Below the pieces are notes generated by a model. It had not been told where the DNA came from. It worked only from the letters and a program-made list of their open reading frames with translations, and did not search any database. A program made the translations under genes and the position numbers. Positions 34,608-44,609 of a stretch of DNA of 64,000 bases are shown here, in pieces (positions within the stretch are counted from its first letter, which is position 1; each line of letters opens with the position of its first letter). This DNA is from Candidatus Oscillochloris fontis (lineage in GTDB: Bacteria > Chloroflexota > Chloroflexia > Chloroflexales > Chloroflexaceae). The stretch covers positions 30,992 through 94,991 of the forward strand of contig NZ_RYFD01000006.1 in NCBI RefSeq assembly GCF_004138135.1. The letters are read 5' to 3'.

Positions 34608-34880
34608 GTAGGGCGAAGCATCGCCCCCCAACATGGTTGGGGTTCCCCAGGCCATCGGGGGCGCGATGCTTCGCCCCTACGGGAGGCCAGGGAATGGTGG
34701 CGCACCCGTGGCATGCGCGGGGCCGGGGTTCATGTAGGGGCGAAGCATCGCCCCCCAACCATGTTGGGGTTCCCCAGGCCATCGGGGGCGCGATGCTTCG
34801 CCCCTACGGGAGCCAGGGAATGGTGGCGCACCCGTGGCATGCGCGGGGCCGGGGTTCATGTAGGGGCGAAGCATCGCCTG
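34608..34880. repeat. REP/REPIN-like tandem array, 126-bp period
   Basis: Units start at 34608, 34734 and 34860 (the last is partial). Each unit contains GTAGGGGCGAAGCATCGC and its inverse GCGATGCTTCGCCCCTAC around a TTGGGGTTCCCCAGG middle, so one unit folds as a long hairpin. The core is the same as in the repeats beside the RAYT gene at 1-164. It fills most of the 478-bp gap between 34526 and 35003. The remainder holds a CGGGATTCCGCGCTGCGCTC word (34899-34918) and an inverted CTCTCTCGC/GCGAGAGAG stem at about 34962. Confidence 0.8.
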
Positions 34881-35003
34881 CGGGCAACCCACTGCCGGTC
34901 GGGATTCCGCGCTGCGCTCGGAATGACAAGCGCTTCAGCACCAGAAAAGCAATACCCCCTCTCTCGCACGCGAGAGAGGGGGCTAGGGGGGGTGAGGGCC
35001 AGA

Positions 35004-35672
35004 TTACCCCTTATCGCTATCATTCGTGTGGGTTCGTCGGCGCTGAGTAGGCGCAAAGCGTACCACAAGACTCATACCAATCAAAATCACCCCGATCAGG
35101 AGCCAGGTTGTTGGTGTACCCAGATCACTTGACGTTGAGGTATTGGGCAACGATTGAGGGATCTGAGGGGTCGCAACTGGCACGCTGGTGGGAACAACCG
35201 GAACCAGTGTTGCGGTTGGCTGGATAACCGGTTGCACCGTAACCGTAGGCTCTGTGCTACGGAAGAAGAGATGGACAACTACCGTATCCCCAGCACCCAC
35301 TGCAACCACCTGTGCAGGCTGAATCGCAGTCCCCTGTTGAGCAGTCAGCACCAGATCGAGCGTATAGTTGCCTGATACCAACCAGATATCGTAGTTTCCA
35401 TTTGAGTCAGTACTGATCGTTTGATCCCCAACCGCTACGGTAATACCCGTTGCTGGTATCCCTGTGCGAAGATCAATGACCGTTCCTGTTAGCCGACCAG
35501 GAACAACCGCAGTGGGTTTACGATCCGAACCTTCGCCAGGAAGGCCAGGGCGTGGGGATGGTTCAGGTTCCTGTGCAGAAACTGCTGAGGGCATCGACAT
35601 TGTCATCATTCCAAGCACGAGTGCCAAGATGCCACACCCCATCAGGATCAAGCTACTCAGGTGTTTTCGCAT
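35004..35672 (-). CDS. Surface protein with regulatory-like beta domain and LPNTS-type tail
   Basis: A 222-residue exported protein. A signal peptide (about residues 1-33, ending VSAQ) is followed by a carboxypeptidase regulatory-like beta-sandwich: GRLTGTVIDLRTGIPATGIT, STDSNGNYDIWLVSGNYTL. A Pro/Thr/Val linker comes next. The C-terminus has LPNTS, a hydrophobic helix (WLLIGVILIGMSLVVRF) and a basic end (QRRR), the layout of a sortase sorting signal with Ser in place of Gly. AAGGAAG precedes the ATG. It lies 85 bp downstream of the giant adhesin gene on the same strand. If not sortase-processed it would simply be membrane anchored. Confidence 0.75.
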   Translation of the reverse strand: MRKHLSSLILMGCGILALVLGMMTMSMPSAVSAQEPEPSPRPGLPGEGSDRKPTAVVPGRLTGTVIDLRTGIPATGITVAVGDQTISTDSNGNYDIWLVSGNYTLDLVLTAQQGTAIQPAQVVAVGAGDTVVVHLFFRSTEPTVTVQPVIQPTATLVPVVPTSVPVATPQIPQSLPNTSTSSDLGTPTTWLLIGVILIGMSLVVRFAPTQRRRTHTNDSDKG

Positions 35673-35703
35673 ACGATCTTCCTTGTTCTTACGGCAGAAG
35701 AAC

Positions 35704-35738
35704 GGTGATTGCTGAGGAATAGACCCTCAGCAATCACC
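35704..35738 (-). terminator. Strong hairpin after the giant adhesin gene
   Basis: GGTGATTGCTGAGG (35704-35717) and CCTCAGCAATCACC (35725-35738) form a perfect 14-bp stem with a 7-nt loop, 20 bp past the adhesin stop codon on the minus strand and followed by GTTCTTCTG. Probable terminator or processing signal between the adhesin gene and the LPNTS protein gene. Confidence 0.65.
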
Positions 35739-35757
35739 ACCATCTCACAACCCAACG

Positions 35758-38700
35758 TTACGGACGCGTATAGTTCCGATTGGCAGGCACTTCCTGAAGC
35801 GGAGCCGCTTGGGCATTCGGCGTCAAGACTATCGTCTTTTCAGCCCGGTTATTGGCCTCGTTCGACTCAATAACCGCACCGTTGGGATCGCGAACGGTTC
35901 CGTTGGCACTCCGGTTCCAGCTATCAACATAGGCGTACAGCTTCTGCGTCCCGAGGTTGAAGAAGCCTTGCCAGTTGGTAGCGGTCAGAGTGAAACCATT
36001 CGGATTGGCCGCACTCTGTGGGTTGCTATTCAGCACCACACTCTGCCCAGGAGCCAAGGTTCCGGTGTAGTACCAAGCGAGACCAAGGCACGGGTTCATC
36101 GAACAGAGCTCGTACCACGGCTCGTTTACCTGCGGCGCACGGCTGGGCTGGATGTAGAAGTCTACCCAGAAGTTCGTGGCCGATATCTCACCATTGTTTG
36201 TCACCGTCACCTCGATGGCAGCCGGACCGCGCACCTTGGGGCTGGTTGGGTTGACCGTGAAGTCCACCACCAGCTCCGCAAAGGCCGAGCGCACCACCAA
36301 CGGCAAGTAGACACGATGCGGATTCACCTCAATGGTGACGGTTGCTGTTGCACTTGCCCCGTTGCTATCGGTGATGGTGTAGGTGAAGGTGTCAGACCCC
36401 ATGTAACCGGCAGTAGGCGTATAGGTCACCGTAGTTGCATCGAAGATGACACTCCCGTGCGTTCCCTGTGTAACCGCTGTCACATCGAACGTATCATTAT
36501 CCAGGTCACTGTCGTTGTCCAGTACGGAGATAACGACATTACCACTATCTACCACCAGATCACCAGTGTCATCAACAGCCACCGGGGTGTTGTTGAGCAC
36601 CATACCCTTGGTCTGTGCTGCGCTGGCACCACCATCACCATCATCAACAATGAACGTGACTGTGCGCACAAGCGAGGTGGTCGTTGTTGCGTTAGCAAAG
36701 GTGATGTTCTGCATCAGGGCTTGAACAGCCGCTGGCGTGGCAGCCGCACTGTTAAAGGTGATGACGAGCGGATTCGGATAGCTGCCACCACTCATGGTAC
36801 CGATGACAACACCACCATAGGAGATGTTGGTTCCCGCTACCGTGATTGCGGTTGGGCCAGCAGGCTGGCTATTGACGCCCAGGATGTCCCCACTGGTGCT
36901 GGTTGCAGCATCCAGCGAGACCTGCAACTGGCCACCATTCAGATCCGACGAGTCACCGTCGGTCAGGGTAGCCGCCGCATCAATCACGACCGCTGGGTCA
37001 GGCAGGTTGTAGGAGGTCGTCCCAGCGCTGGTGGTCACCACTGGTGCGTCATTCTCACCTGTGATGACGATTGACAGGGTTCCAGGAACCGAATTGATTC
37101 CGTCCGAGAGCGTGAAGGTGAAGCTATCGCTGGTCGTGTTGGTGCCATCATGCGTGTAGGTGACCGAACCAGCGTCCAACTGGGCCTGGGTAAAGGTTGT
37201 ACTAGAGAGTGTTCCATTGGTCGGGCCAGAGGTCACCGTGTAGGTCAAGTTGGCTGGCAGCGTGTCAGGGTCAGTGGCACTCAGCTCACCAACGAAGGCC
37301 TTGGTTGCACCTTCACTCACCGTGAAGGTCTGCGGTGTCACCGTTGGCGCATCAGCCAGCGGCGTGATGTTGATCTGGATCTGGGCATACGGGCTGTTCT
37401 CTAAGCTTGGGCTGCCAGTATCCCAGGCGATGATGTGCAGGGTACGCGCTGCGGGCGGTGTGTAGGATGTATTGTCATAGGTGAGTGATCGCAACACCGT
37501 CTGCATGTCGGCGAGAGTGGCCGGACCAGGGATGGTCAGGATGCCAGTTGACGGATCGTATGACGGGACAATGCTACCTACCGTCGAGGCACCCAGCGAC
37601 TCACCCGCCAATTGGGTGTACGGAGCAACGAACTGGACGTAGGCACGGTCAATGGTATCGTTCTCTGGATCGGTGAGTACCAAGCCAGAGGCAATCTGCT
37701 GGGCACCCGTGCGCTCGTTATAGGTAAAGGTGCCATTGATGCCGGCTGCACCACCATTGGCGTCGGCCACCGGCGGCTCGTTGACGTTGGTGATGGTAAC
37801 TGGCACAACGAGATCAACCTCATGACCAACCTGACCATCCCAGATCCGGATCGTGAAACTGGTGGAAGTGATCGTATCGGCGTCGAATGCCGTATTGAGT
37901 GTGACGTTACCACTCGCATCTACACTGAAGGGCGAGACACCCTGCACTGAGAACTGGATAGGATCAAGGTCGCTATCAGCCGCAGTGATGGTACCAACAA
38001 GGCCAGTGTAGTTCTCAGCGACGGTGAATGCTAACGGCACAGGCCCGGTCACGTATGGTGGATCGTTAGCATTGGTGACGTTGATCGTGATGGCGATGGT
38101 GGTCGTATCCAGACCATCACTGATAGCTACATTAAAGACGTAGGGGTTCGGACCGAACGTCTCATAGTCCAGCGGCAAGGCTACACTAATGTTGCCCGCG
38201 CTATCCACTACAAACGGACTTGGGGAGAGCGGATACGCGGCGACACTGAAGGCCAACGCATTTGGCCCATCAGGATCTGGGGCAACCACTATCGGCCATG
38301 AGAAGCCAACTGCGGTGTTCTCAGGGACATCGAAGGTCTGAGGAGCCGCGATTGGCGCGTCGTTCTGGGCTGTAATGGTGATGTTGAAGGTGCCAGGGAC
38401 AGGTGTGTTCACACCATCACTCAGCGTGAAGGTGAAGCTGTCGCTGGAGGTATTAGTCCCGTCATGGGTGTAGGTGACAGTCCCAGCAGAGAGTTGCGCC
38501 TGGGTGAAGGTCGTTGCGGAAAGGCTTCCGTTACTTGGTCCACCCGTCACCGTAAAGGTCAGGTTGGCAGCAGCCGTATCCGGGTCGCTGGCGCTGAGAG
38601 TCACCGGATTGGTGCTCCCCTCAGATACCGTCATGCTGGCGTTACCAACCACCGGCACATCATCCACCGGGGTGATGGTGATCGTAATCGTGGCGAGCGG

Positions 38701-41700
38701 GATGTTGTCCAGTCCACCAGCATCCGAGGCGGCGATCCTCACTGTGCGTGGCGTGTTGGGCGTGTTCGATGTGTTGGCGTAGGTGAGCGTGCGCAGGACA
38801 TCCTGCATCACCGCTGGCGTTGCTGGCCCAATGAGGGTGAGGGTGCCCGTGCCAGAGAAAGCTGACACCCCACTGCTTCCCACATTCACCGCCAAGGTCT
38901 CACCGGGTTGGACAGAATCGATCTGAACCACCACCGCAGGGATGGTGTCGCCTGCATCGGGATCAGTCAGATCCAGGTTCGGAGCGATAAGGGTTGCCGG
39001 GTCCTGCTCGGTATAGGCAACCGCGTTGTTAATACCATCACCAGGACCATTGCCATTGGCGTCCACCACTGGGCGCTCGTTCACATTGGTCACGTCGATC
39101 GTCACCGTGACCGGCACCGGAAGAGCCACCCCATCCGAGACATTCACCGTGAAGGTGTAGCTCGGAGTCGTCTCCCGATCCAGGGCACCATTGACAGTAA
39201 TCGCACCGGTCGAAGTGTTCAGGATGAAGACAGCGGGGACATTGGTATCGTCATAGGTCAGAGGACTATCAGGATCAGTGGCAGTCACCGACATCACGGG
39301 AGTACCCACTGTCGCATCCTCAGCAACCGAGCCGGACTGCGGCGAGCTTGCTGTTGGTGCGTCGTTTTGTGGGGTAACCGTGATGGTGAAGGTTGCCTCT
39401 GGCAGCGTGGTCGTGCCATCACGCAGCGTGAAGGTGAAGCTGTCGCTGGTGGTCTCACTTCCGTTGTGGGTGTAGGTGACCGTGCCAGCCACCAGATCGG
39501 CCTGGGTGAAGGTCGTTGCGGAAAGGAGGCCATTGATAGGCCCACCCGTCACGTCAAAGACCAGATCGGCATTCGCCGTGTCCGGGTCGCTGGCGCTGAG
39601 TTGCGCGGTGGTGATGGGGCCACTCCCACCCTCAAGCACCGTCATACCGTTATTGGTCAGCGTCGGTACATCATCTATCGGGATAATGGTGATGCTAACC
39701 TGCGGAACAGCGGAATTGTTACTCGCTGGCGGGGCACCTGCATCGGTCGCAGTGATCGTCACCACCCGTAGCGGTAAGGGGATCGAAGACGCATTGGTGT
39801 AGGTGAGGGAGCGCAGCACCGTCTGCATCTCCGCGAGGGTCGCTGGCCCGGTGAGGGTGAGCGTACCCAAGGTCGGATTGTAGGACTTGATAACCGGAGT
39901 CCCGGCCACGGTGACATCCAAGGTCTCATTGGTACCGTCAATCGGAGCCGTGATCTGGAGAACCACCAGGGAGATGGCGTTATTCTCCGGATCGGTGAGC
40001 GTCAGCGCCGAGGCAATAGGAGTTGCCGGTGCACGCTCGGTATAGGTAACCGAGGCATTGATACCAGCAGGCGCACCATTGGCATCAACCACCGGCGCCT
40101 CGTTGACATCGGTGATCGTCACCTCAACCTGAACCGTCGTCGTTCCACCAGCACCATCCGAGACATCTACATCAAAGATGATGGTATTGTTGGGCAGGAG
40201 CGCCTCATAGTCCAGACCCGAAGTGAGGCTCAGCGTTGCCCCACCGGGAGTTGGCGTGAGCGTAAAGCGTGCATCGCCTGAGATATAGGCCAGTGCTGGC
40301 CCATCAACATCGCTGACAAGAACTTCCCCAACCGGCCCGGAAGTATTCTCCGCAATCGAGAAGGACTGCGGCGAGGCTGCCGTTGGCGCGTCGTTCAGTG
40401 GGTTAACCGTGATGTTGAAGGTTGCTGCTGGAAGCGTGGTCGTGCTATCACTCAGCGTGAAGGTGAAGCTATCGCTGGTGGTCTCACCACCGTCGTGGGT
40501 ATAGCGGATACGATTATTCGCCAGATCGTCCTGGGTGAAGCCAGTAACAACTACCCAAGCACTACCGTTCCAATACTCAAGCTGCCCATTGAAAGGCCCA
40601 CTCTGAACCGTAAAGGTCAGACCAGCATCAGCAGTGTCCGGGTCAGTGGCGCTGAGATTCGTGGTGGTGATAACACCACTCGCACCCTCATCTACACCCG
40701 CACCGTTATTGGCCACTATCGGCGCATCGTCCTCCGGTTCGATGGTGATCGTAATCGTGGCGGGCGGGATGTTGTCCAGGCCAAGGTAATCAATGGCGGT
40801 AATCGTCACGGTGCGTGGCGTGCTGGGATCGTTAGATGGATTGAAGTAGGAGACCGAGCGCAGGACATCTCGTAATTCAGAAAGTGAATAAAATGGATCG
40901 TAAGTAGTAATAGTGACACTACCAGATCCAGGGGTATAGATAAAATCAGACGGCGTATATGGTACTACCAACTGATCATCCGGCTGTGGATTCGTGATCT
41001 GAACCACTACATGAGTGATATAGCTGTTTGGTAGCAAACTATCAGGATCAGTCAGTTCCAGGTTCGGAGCGATTGGGGTTGGCGGATACTGCTCGGTATA
41101 GGTGATCGTGTTGTCAATACCATCACCAGAGCCATTGGCGTCCACCACTGGGCGCTCGTTGACGTCGGTGATGTTGATCGTCACCGCGACCGGCACCGCA
41201 GGAGCCACACCATCCGAGACATCTACCGTGAAGGTATAGCTCGGAGTCGTCTCCCGATCCAGAGCACCAGCGACGGTAATCACACCAGTCGAAGTGTCCA
41301 GGCTGAAGACAGCGGGGACATTGGTATCGTCATAGGTCAGAGTACTATCAGGGTCAGTGGCAGTCACCGCCATCACGGGAGTAGTCGGAGGCGCATCCTC
41401 AGCAACCGAGCCGAACTGCGGCGAGCTTGCTGTTGGTGCGTCGTTCTGCGGGGTAACCGTGATGGTGAAGGTTGCCTCTGGCAGCGTGGTCGTGCCATCA
41501 CTCAGCGTGAAGGTGAAACTGTCGCTGGTGTTCTCACCACCGCTGTGGGTGTAGGTGACCGTGCCAGCCACCAGATCGGCCTGGGTGAAGGTTGTTGAGG
41601 AAAGGCTGCCATTGCTGGGGCCACCCGTCACGTTAAAGACCAGATTGGCATTCGCCGTATCCGGGTCGCTGGCGCTGAGCCGTGCGGTAGTGATGGTGCC

Positions 41701-44412
41701 ACTCGCGCCCTCAAGCACCGTCATACCTGTATTGGTAGTGACCGTCGGCGGATTATCCACCGGCTCGATGTTGATCGTAATCTGGGCGAGCGGATTATTA
41801 CTTAATCCGGGGGTGCCCGCATCAGTGGCAGTAACCGTCACCAAGCGCGAGGCACTCGGCGTGTTCGATGCGTTGAGATAGGTGAGGGTACGCAACACCG
41901 ACTGCATCTCAGCCACGGTCATTGGGCTAGCTGGAGTGAGAGTGAGGGTACCATTGCCCGAATCGTACACCTTGTTAATCGTGACCGAAGTCCCCGTCAC
42001 CGTCGCATCCAACTGCTCGTTGGTGCCATCAAGTAGATTGGTAATATCTACGACTACCTGAGAAATACGCCCATTATTCGGGCTGGTGGATGCCGCCTGC
42101 TCAGGGTCAGTCAGAACTAGATTAGGCGCAATATTGGCCGCTGGTGCGCGCTCGGTATAGGCAACAATGTCGTCAATACCGTCACCAGCGCCATTGGCGT
42201 CCACCACTGGGCGCTCGTTCACGTCAGTGACGGAGATCGTCACCGTGACGGGCACCGCAGGAGCCACGCCATCCGAGACATTCACCGTGAAGGTGTAGCT
42301 CGGTGTACCCTCGTAGTTTAGAGCACTAGCGACGGTAATATCACCATTAGATGCAAGGTTAAAGACGGATGGGGTATCGCTACTGGTGTAGGTCAGGCCC
42401 GGCCCATCAGGATCAGAGGCAGTCACCGTCATCACGAGAGTAGTCGGAGCCGCATCCTCAGCAACCGAGCCGGACTGCGACGGGGCTGCCGTTGGCGCGT
42501 CGTTCTGCGCGGTGACGCTGATGTTGAAGGTTTCCACTGGCAGCGTAGTCGTGCCATCACTCAGCGTGAAGGTGAAGCTATCGCTGAGGGTCTCACTACC
42601 GTCGTGGGTATAGCGGATACGATTATTCGCCAGATCGTCCTGGGTGAAGGTTACGAAAGATTGCCACGCAGCACCATCCCAGCGTTCAAGAGAGCCATTA
42701 GAGGGGTCAGCCACAACCGTAAAGGTCAGGTTGGCATCAGGCGTATCCGAGTCGCTGGCATCAAGGTACGTGGTGGTAATCAAACCACTCCCGCCCTCAT
42801 CCACGGTCAAAGTGGCATTGGTGTCAATCGTCGGCGCGTTGTCCTCCACGTCAATCGTGATCGTGGCCGTAGACGAGTCGAGCGCACCATCATTGGCAAC
42901 GATAGTCACGCTACGGGAGGTGGTTCCAAGAGTAAGTGCCGTGTAATTATAGGTGAGCGTGCGCAGGACAGCCTGCATGTCGGCTGGCGAAACTGGCCCA
43001 GTGAGGGTAAGAACGCCAGTAACAGTATTATAGGAATCAGTCACGCCACTGGTTCCTACTGTCACCGCCAACACCTCAGTGGCTTGGACGCCAGCAATCG
43101 TCACCGTCACCGTTGTAATCTGATCGCCAGCATCGGGGTCGGTCAGACTCAGGTTCGGTGCGATGGAGATGGGGCCACTGCCAATGGGGCCAAAGGTAGC
43201 CGTGCCATCAATACCAGGAGCGGGACTATCGGCATCCACCACTGGAGCTTCGTTGACGTCGTTGAGTGCCAGCGTAACCTCAATGGTTGTGCTCCTAGCA
43301 GGAGTACCATCATCGGTAATCGTCACCTCGAAGATGATTGGGGTGAACGGTGCCTCATAATTCAGCGCCGTAGCCAGGAACACAGTACCATCCGAGGCCA
43401 AAACAAAGGGGGTTATGGTATCAGATGTGCTATACGTGAAATTAACACTATCAGGATCGGTAACACCAGTGATTGAAGCTGTCTGGAGTGCAGCCGTCTC
43501 TTCATCGAAGGACAGCGTCTGGTTACTCGCAGATGGCGCATCGTTATCATCGGTAATCGTGCCGGTGGCCGAGGTGGGGCCAAAGTTCACGTTGGCCGAA
43601 TCGGCAGGCAGCAGTTCGAGGGTAAAGGTCTCAGGCATCTCGTCAATTGCGTCATCAACGAGCGGGATGGAGATCGTAAATGTCGTCCCAGACGATCCCT
43701 TAGGGATGATCAACATACCAGTACTCGTACCGGTATAGTCACTGCCATCGGTAGCGGTTACGGCTACCGTTCGGTAGGCGATACGAATATCATCAACCGT
43801 ACTCGCAGCATCTAGGCTGACAACGAAATCTATCGTACCCGCATTCTCAGCGGCAATTGGGTTCGATATACCCGTTACCGCTTGATTATCATCATCGAAG
43901 ATAATCGCGTAGGTATCATTAGATACTGGCGTGGTATCGGGAAGTGTCGTATCCGGAAAGACCACCTGAGTACGAACGAAAAATCCCTCGTTTAACTCAT
44001 CAAGGTCATCTGCGATGATAGTAACGGGGAATTGCTTTGCGCTCTCACCAGGAGTAAAGGTAAGCCGCATAGGTACAGCACTATAATCAACGCCTGGTGC
44101 TGCGTATTCAGGATTAGCCGGATCTAGGGGCACAACAACCGCATCGATCACGACCAAATTACCTGCAGGAACAGGGGCTGAGAGTGTGATGTTAAAATTC
44201 ACAACCTCATCACCAGGGCCAGGAGCCGGATCGCGCTCAAAAATTTGAGCCGTTGAGAGCTGAACAGTGATTGTCGGGTTGGCCCAGATCATGCGTGCGC
44301 CAAGGCCAAGCATTCCAAGAACCAGGAGGGAGGACAGGATCATGGCGAAACGAAGCCGTGCGTGTCCGATGCTCACAAGGAGCTGTCTGAGGGGTGAGGG
44401 CAAGTTCTGCAT
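35758..44412 (-). CDS. Giant secreted Calx-beta / cadherin-repeat adhesin
   Basis: A protein of about 2,884 residues. A signal-type helix (FAMILSSLLVLGMLGLGARM) is followed by two Calx-beta domains (about residues 50-290). Then come six tandem modules of about 345 residues, each ending near N-E-(R/A/P)-P-V-(V/A)-D-A; each module combines a cadherin-like unit (SVAEDA...TPSYTFTVNVSDG), an EQ-rich beta unit (AEMQTVLRSLTY) and a Cadherin_5-like unit (DSFTFTLSDGTTTLP). A final VDDTGDLVVDSGN domain, an internal VYLPLVVR and a CARDB-like C-terminal domain complete the protein. The repeats are also conserved at DNA level (about 1.04-kb period from 43.2 to 39.1 kb). The ATG at 44412 has AGGAAG upstream; a GTG at 44460 is the alternative. 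Likely calcium-binding surface adhesion. Confidence 0.85.
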   Translation of the reverse strand: MQNLPSPLRQLLVSIGHARLRFAMILSSLLVLGMLGLGARMIWANPTITVQLSTAQIFERDPAPGPGDEVVNFNITLSAPVPAGNLVVIDAVVVPLDPANPEYAAPGVDYSAVPMRLTFTPGESAKQFPVTIIADDLDELNEGFFVRTQVVFPDTTLPDTTPVSNDTYAIIFDDDNQAVTGISNPIAAENAGTIDFVVSLDAASTVDDIRIAYRTVAVTATDGSDYTGTSTGMLIIPKGSSGTTFTISIPLVDDAIDEMPETFTLELLPADSANVNFGPTSATGTITDDNDAPSASNQTLSFDEETAALQTASITGVTDPDSVNFTYSTSDTITPFVLASDGTVFLATALNYEAPFTPIIFEVTITDDGTPARSTTIEVTLALNDVNEAPVVDADSPAPGIDGTATFGPIGSGPISIAPNLSLTDPDAGDQITTVTVTIAGVQATEVLAVTVGTSGVTDSYNTVTGVLTLTGPVSPADMQAVLRTLTYNYTALTLGTTSRSVTIVANDGALDSSTATITIDVEDNAPTIDTNATLTVDEGGSGLITTTYLDASDSDTPDANLTFTVVADPSNGSLERWDGAAWQSFVTFTQDDLANNRIRYTHDGSETLSDSFTFTLSDGTTTLPVETFNISVTAQNDAPTAAPSQSGSVAEDAAPTTLVMTVTASDPDGPGLTYTSSDTPSVFNLASNGDITVASALNYEGTPSYTFTVNVSDGVAPAVPVTVTISVTDVNERPVVDANGAGDGIDDIVAYTERAPAANIAPNLVLTDPEQAASTSPNNGRISQVVVDITNLLDGTNEQLDATVTGTSVTINKVYDSGNGTLTLTPASPMTVAEMQSVLRTLTYLNASNTPSASRLVTVTATDAGTPGLSNNPLAQITINIEPVDNPPTVTTNTGMTVLEGASGTITTARLSASDPDTANANLVFNVTGGPSNGSLSSTTFTQADLVAGTVTYTHSGGENTSDSFTFTLSDGTTTLPEATFTITVTPQNDAPTASSPQFGSVAEDAPPTTPVMAVTATDPDSTLTYDDTNVPAVFSLDTSTGVITVAGALDRETTPSYTFTVDVSDGVAPAVPVAVTINITDVNERPVVDANGSGDGIDNTITYTEQYPPTPIAPNLELTDPDSLLPNSYITHVVVQITNPQPDDQLVVPYTPSDFIYTPGSGSVTITTYDPFYSLSELRDVLRSVSYFNPSNDPSTPRTVTITAIDYLGLDNIPPATITITIEPEDDAPIVANNGAGVDEGASGVITTTNLSATDPDTADAGLTFTVQSGPFNGQLEYWNGSAWVVVTGFTQDDLANNRIRYTHDGGETTSDSFTFTLSDSTTTLPAATFNITVNPLNDAPTAASPQSFSIAENTSGPVGEVLVSDVDGPALAYISGDARFTLTPTPGGATLSLTSGLDYEALLPNNTIIFDVDVSDGAGGTTTVQVEVTITDVNEAPVVDANGAPAGINASVTYTERAPATPIASALTLTDPENNAISLVVLQITAPIDGTNETLDVTVAGTPVIKSYNPTLGTLTLTGPATLAEMQTVLRSLTYTNASSIPLPLRVVTITATDAGAPPASNNSAVPQVSITIIPIDDVPTLTNNGMTVLEGGSGPITTAQLSASDPDTANADLVFDVTGGPINGLLSATTFTQADLVAGTVTYTHNGSETTSDSFTFTLRDGTTTLPEATFTITVTPQNDAPTASSPQSGSVAEDATVGTPVMSVTATDPDSPLTYDDTNVPAVFILNTSTGAITVNGALDRETTPSYTFTVNVSDGVALPVPVTVTIDVTNVNERPVVDANGNGPGDGINNAVAYTEQDPATLIAPNLDLTDPDAGDTIPAVVVQIDSVQPGETLAVNVGSSGVSAFSGTGTLTLIGPATPAVMQDVLRTLTYANTSNTPNTPRTVRIAASDAGGLDNIPLATITITITPVDDVPVVGNASMTVSEGSTNPVTLSASDPDTAAANLTFTVTGGPSNGSLSATTFTQAQLSAGTVTYTHDGTNTSSDSFTFTLSDGVNTPVPGTFNITITAQNDAPIAAPQTFDVPENTAVGFSWPIVVAPDPDGPNALAFSVAAYPLSPSPFVVDSAGNISVALPLDYETFGPNPYVFNVAISDGLDTTTIAITINVTNANDPPYVTGPVPLAFTVAENYTGLVGTITAADSDLDPIQFSVQGVSPFSVDASGNVTLNTAFDADTITSTSFTIRIWDGQVGHEVDLVVPVTITNVNEPPVADANGGAAGINGTFTYNERTGAQQIASGLVLTDPENDTIDRAYVQFVAPYTQLAGESLGASTVGSIVPSYDPSTGILTIPGPATLADMQTVLRSLTYDNTSYTPPAARTLHIIAWDTGSPSLENSPYAQIQINITPLADAPTVTPQTFTVSEGATKAFVGELSATDPDTLPANLTYTVTSGPTNGTLSSTTFTQAQLDAGSVTYTHDGTNTTSDSFTFTLSDGINSVPGTLSIVITGENDAPVVTTSAGTTSYNLPDPAVVIDAAATLTDGDSSDLNGGQLQVSLDAATSTSGDILGVNSQPAGPTAITVAGTNISYGGVVIGTMSGGSYPNPLVITFNSAAATPAAVQALMQNITFANATTTTSLVRTVTFIVDDGDGGASAAQTKGMVLNNTPVAVDDTGDLVVDSGNVVISVLDNDSDLDNDTFDVTAVTQGTHGSVIFDATTVTYTPTAGYMGSDTFTYTITDSNGASATATVTIEVNPHRVYLPLVVRSAFAELVVDFTVNPTSPKVRGPAAIEVTVTNNGEISATNFWVDFYIQPSRAPQVNEPWYELCSMNPCLGLAWYYTGTLAPGQSVVLNSNPQSAANPNGFTLTATNWQGFFNLGTQKLYAYVDSWNRSANGTVRDPNGAVIESNEANNRAEKTIVLTPNAQAAPLQEVPANRNYTRP

Positions 44413-44609
44413 AGGGAGCCACTTCCTGAGATTCAAGAAAGCACTACACCAAAAGCGCACACCGAGGCGAACATTGATTGAACCTACTAGCTCGCACCTA
44501 TAATACCCTGTCTTGGCAAATATCTCAAGTAGCCTCGCTTTCCAAGAGTACCGCTTGCCTATAGCTTCAGGTACTAATTAAAGATAGTACCAAGATACAG
44601 TTTTCGGAC

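Noticed and set aside
34608-34880. Possible CRISPR array
   Set aside because: Units are 126 bp and fully repeated with no unique spacers; no cas genes in the window. It is a REP-type tandem array.
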